Source of the DNA: Lichenostomus cassidix
Lineage: Eukaryota; Chordata; Aves; Passeriformes; Meliphagidae
DNA length: 64,000 bases
Assembly: GCA_008360975.2 (NCBI GenBank)
Contig: CM039180.1
Span: forward strand, 10,135,122-10,199,121
Reading direction: 5' to 3'
Notes under the pieces: generated by a model
Seen by the model: only the letters and a program-made list of their open reading frames with translations
Database searches by the model: none
What the model was told of the DNA's origin: nothing
Part shown: piece after piece, positions 62,413-64,000 of the stretch
Layout: every line of letters begins with the position of its first letter
Numbering within the stretch: position 1 is the stretch's first letter
Program-made: the position numbers and the translations under genes

Positions 62413-62649
62413 GCTGCAATAGAATATTTTCAACCCCGTCAGACAACTCTTATTATACAGCGTGTAAAAGAGAGAAGAGGTCCAGAGTGTGCTCATTTCA
62501 GCAACAACCATTATGTGTTTGCATTGCTGCAATAAGACTGTCATATGCAAACCACTTGGATTTGGTTTGAGGTGTTGTTTTTTGTTTGGTATGGTTTGGA
62601 GTCTTTTTATTTTATTTTTATTTTGAGTTTTTATGGTTTGGGTTTTTTT

Positions 62650-62757
62650 CATGGAAGAGTTAAAAAAACAGGAGAGGGGGAGTACAAGGAAGGGAAAGGA
62701 GAGGATGAAGAGAAAAGAAAGGGTGGGGAGGGAAGGAGAGAAAGAATGGGGAGGCAA
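62650..62757 (+). repeat. Polypurine (GA-rich) tract
   Basis: About 108 bases are almost entirely A and G, broken by a handful of single pyrimidines. The tract is preceded by about 80 bases of T/G-rich sequence. It explains the low-complexity open frames on both strands here (Lys/Glu/Gly-rich on plus, Ser/Pro/Leu-rich on minus). Confidence 0.8.
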
Positions 62758-64000
62758 AATGTCTTTCAAGGAATATGTCTTGTTTCAAGCAATGCCTACT
62801 TTTATTAACTGGAAACACACTACAACAGTTAAAAGGATCCTGCAACAACAGACATTCAAAAAAGATAAGTAACTCAAAATGCTGAAAATGAAAACCAGAA
62901 GAAAGTTCACCACTAAAACCTTTGTTGGCTTTTGCTGGACATGAAGTGATCTCTTATGTTTGCTCTTTCAGCTAATCCTGACTCCCCAAAGATTCAGGAG
63001 GCTTTGCTGGATAGAGGTTCAGCCACTCAGTGACTTACTGCTGAATCCTGAAGTATGTTGTCATGGTTAGAAAATCTCCACTGGTGGAAATTGCTTCTAA
63101 ACAAGGGCAACTCCTTTTTTATTTATTGTTTGAATCTAATCATATGGTTTCCTGCCTTGCACATCTGGTCTTAGATAGATCTGGAAATGTTAGCTTTTTA
63201 CATTGCTAGCTCCACCCTGTAGTGTTGTAAGGACTTGATCCAAATCCCAGTCAGCGTCTTTTCTACTGACTAAAGTGGAACTGGATCTGTCCCCCACTGA
63301 ATTGCTGCCTCCAGAGAATTGGAGGATAAGAATAAAAGATTTGAGGAAAAAATCTGTGCTTTCTTGTGCTGGTAAGAAACCAGGCATTCTTAACTGAAGA
63401 ACTAGCCTTACTTTTGTGTCACAGAAATCTTCTTTTGTCTCTTGGTGTTCATTTACTTATCTCTGTCTACTGAGGATCTCAGTTGCTGCTAAAATATGAT
63501 TAACTTAGGATATAAACAACAGATGACACTTTTATTATGTGTCATTCTATGTTTGACTTGTTTGTCTCCTACACAAATTTATCTTATCAATGTATTCCCC
63601 TTTAAAAGACTCCCAAACTGCATCATAGTGGAGTAAAATGAGTGCTTGGAAGGCAGAAAAATAAGAATCATGTTTCTTGATGTTCCCAGTTGTATAGGAT
63701 GACCATAATAATACCTTATTAATTCAGGATACTTTTAGATTGAAAACCTAAGTCAGTTATGTTCACTCAGAAGTGTGAGAGTTGGTTGCAGTGCCACAGT
63801 TTCTGTTTGTTCCCCTATCATGACACCACTTTGTATAAGTAAGGAGAAGTCTGCTTTTAGGAACAAGCAAATCAGTATGAGCAGAATCCCACTGGATAAC
63901 GACTCGGGTTTGGTTGGTTTCTGGGTAGTTTCTTTTCCCAGGATTGGTATTCAAGGTTAAGGAAAGGAACAGGAAGTGCTACATCCATCTGGAATTTTCC

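Larger units (their letters stand above)
58856..64000. other. Non-coding stretch, no gene seen
   Basis: About 5 kb. A GC-richer patch follows the CR1 (58860-59330) and produces a 131-codon minus frame (59087-59482) with no recognisable domain. Further on lie C-rich/G-rich blocks (60851-60889), a poly-A run (62397-62412) and a purine tract (62650-62757). The 145-codon minus frame at 62332-62769 is the complement of that purine tract and is low complexity. The last kilobase shows nothing recognisable. Confidence 0.5.

Noticed and set aside
62332..62769. 145-codon minus-strand frame
   Set aside because: It is the complement of the polypurine tract. The peptide is low-complexity Ser/Pro/Leu/Phe.
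1..64000. Bacterial or phage features, CRISPR arrays, rRNA operons
   Set aside because: Composition, CR1 and LTR content and the lack of long ORFs exclude a prokaryotic origin. No regularly spaced repeats or rRNA motifs were seen.

Overview
The window looks like a piece of a bird nuclear genome. The diagnostic sequences are CR1 LINE 3' ends carrying the avian ATTCTATG-type octamer tail (around 5.8, 17.1, 44.5, 54.5 and 58.6 kb), an avian ERVL-type LTR near 26.0-26.4 kb, and a CpG-rich solo retroviral LTR at 27.84-28.47 kb. The rest is AT-rich, sparse in repeats and poor in CpG, as expected of a gene-poor avian macrochromosome interval or a very large intron. A passerine is plausible because the solo LTR looks young, but the species cannot be read from the sequence.

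No complete protein-coding gene can be supported. No open frame exceeds 157 codons, and the longest ones fall in CR1 tails, LTRs or low-complexity tracts. The one stretch that behaves like a real coding exon lies on the minus strand at about 36.19-36.53 kb: 114 open codons that end exactly at a consensus CAG|GTAAGT donor, with a plausible acceptor in the same frame. I do not recognise its product.

Layout: 0-5.6 kb is AT-rich unique DNA with simple tracts and one hairpin. At 5.63-6.27 kb an old CR1 3' end runs into a GC-richer islet containing a perfect 22-bp palindrome. From 6.3 to 26 kb there is unique DNA with one internally deleted CR1 relic (17.0 kb) and several hairpins and micro-duplications. 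At 26.0-28.5 kb two minus-strand LTRs of different families lie 1.4 kb apart. From 28.5 to 42 kb there is unique DNA holding the candidate exon and a pseudoknot-like sequence (40.2 kb). At about 42.2-43.65 kb lies a very old CR1 body fragment. From 43.7 to 64 kb there is unique DNA with three more CR1 3' ends, a perfect 14-bp inverted repeat (45.15 kb), microsatellites and a polypurine tract.

The best-supported object is the solo LTR: TG...CA ends, an exact 6-bp target duplication, one AATAAA, a TATA-like box, CCAAT boxes, a GC box, a perfect SRF CArG box, and an 18-bp tandem array carrying three YY1-type sites near the inferred start of transcription. I found no operon, CRISPR array, rRNA, intact tRNA or other clearly new multi-gene system.
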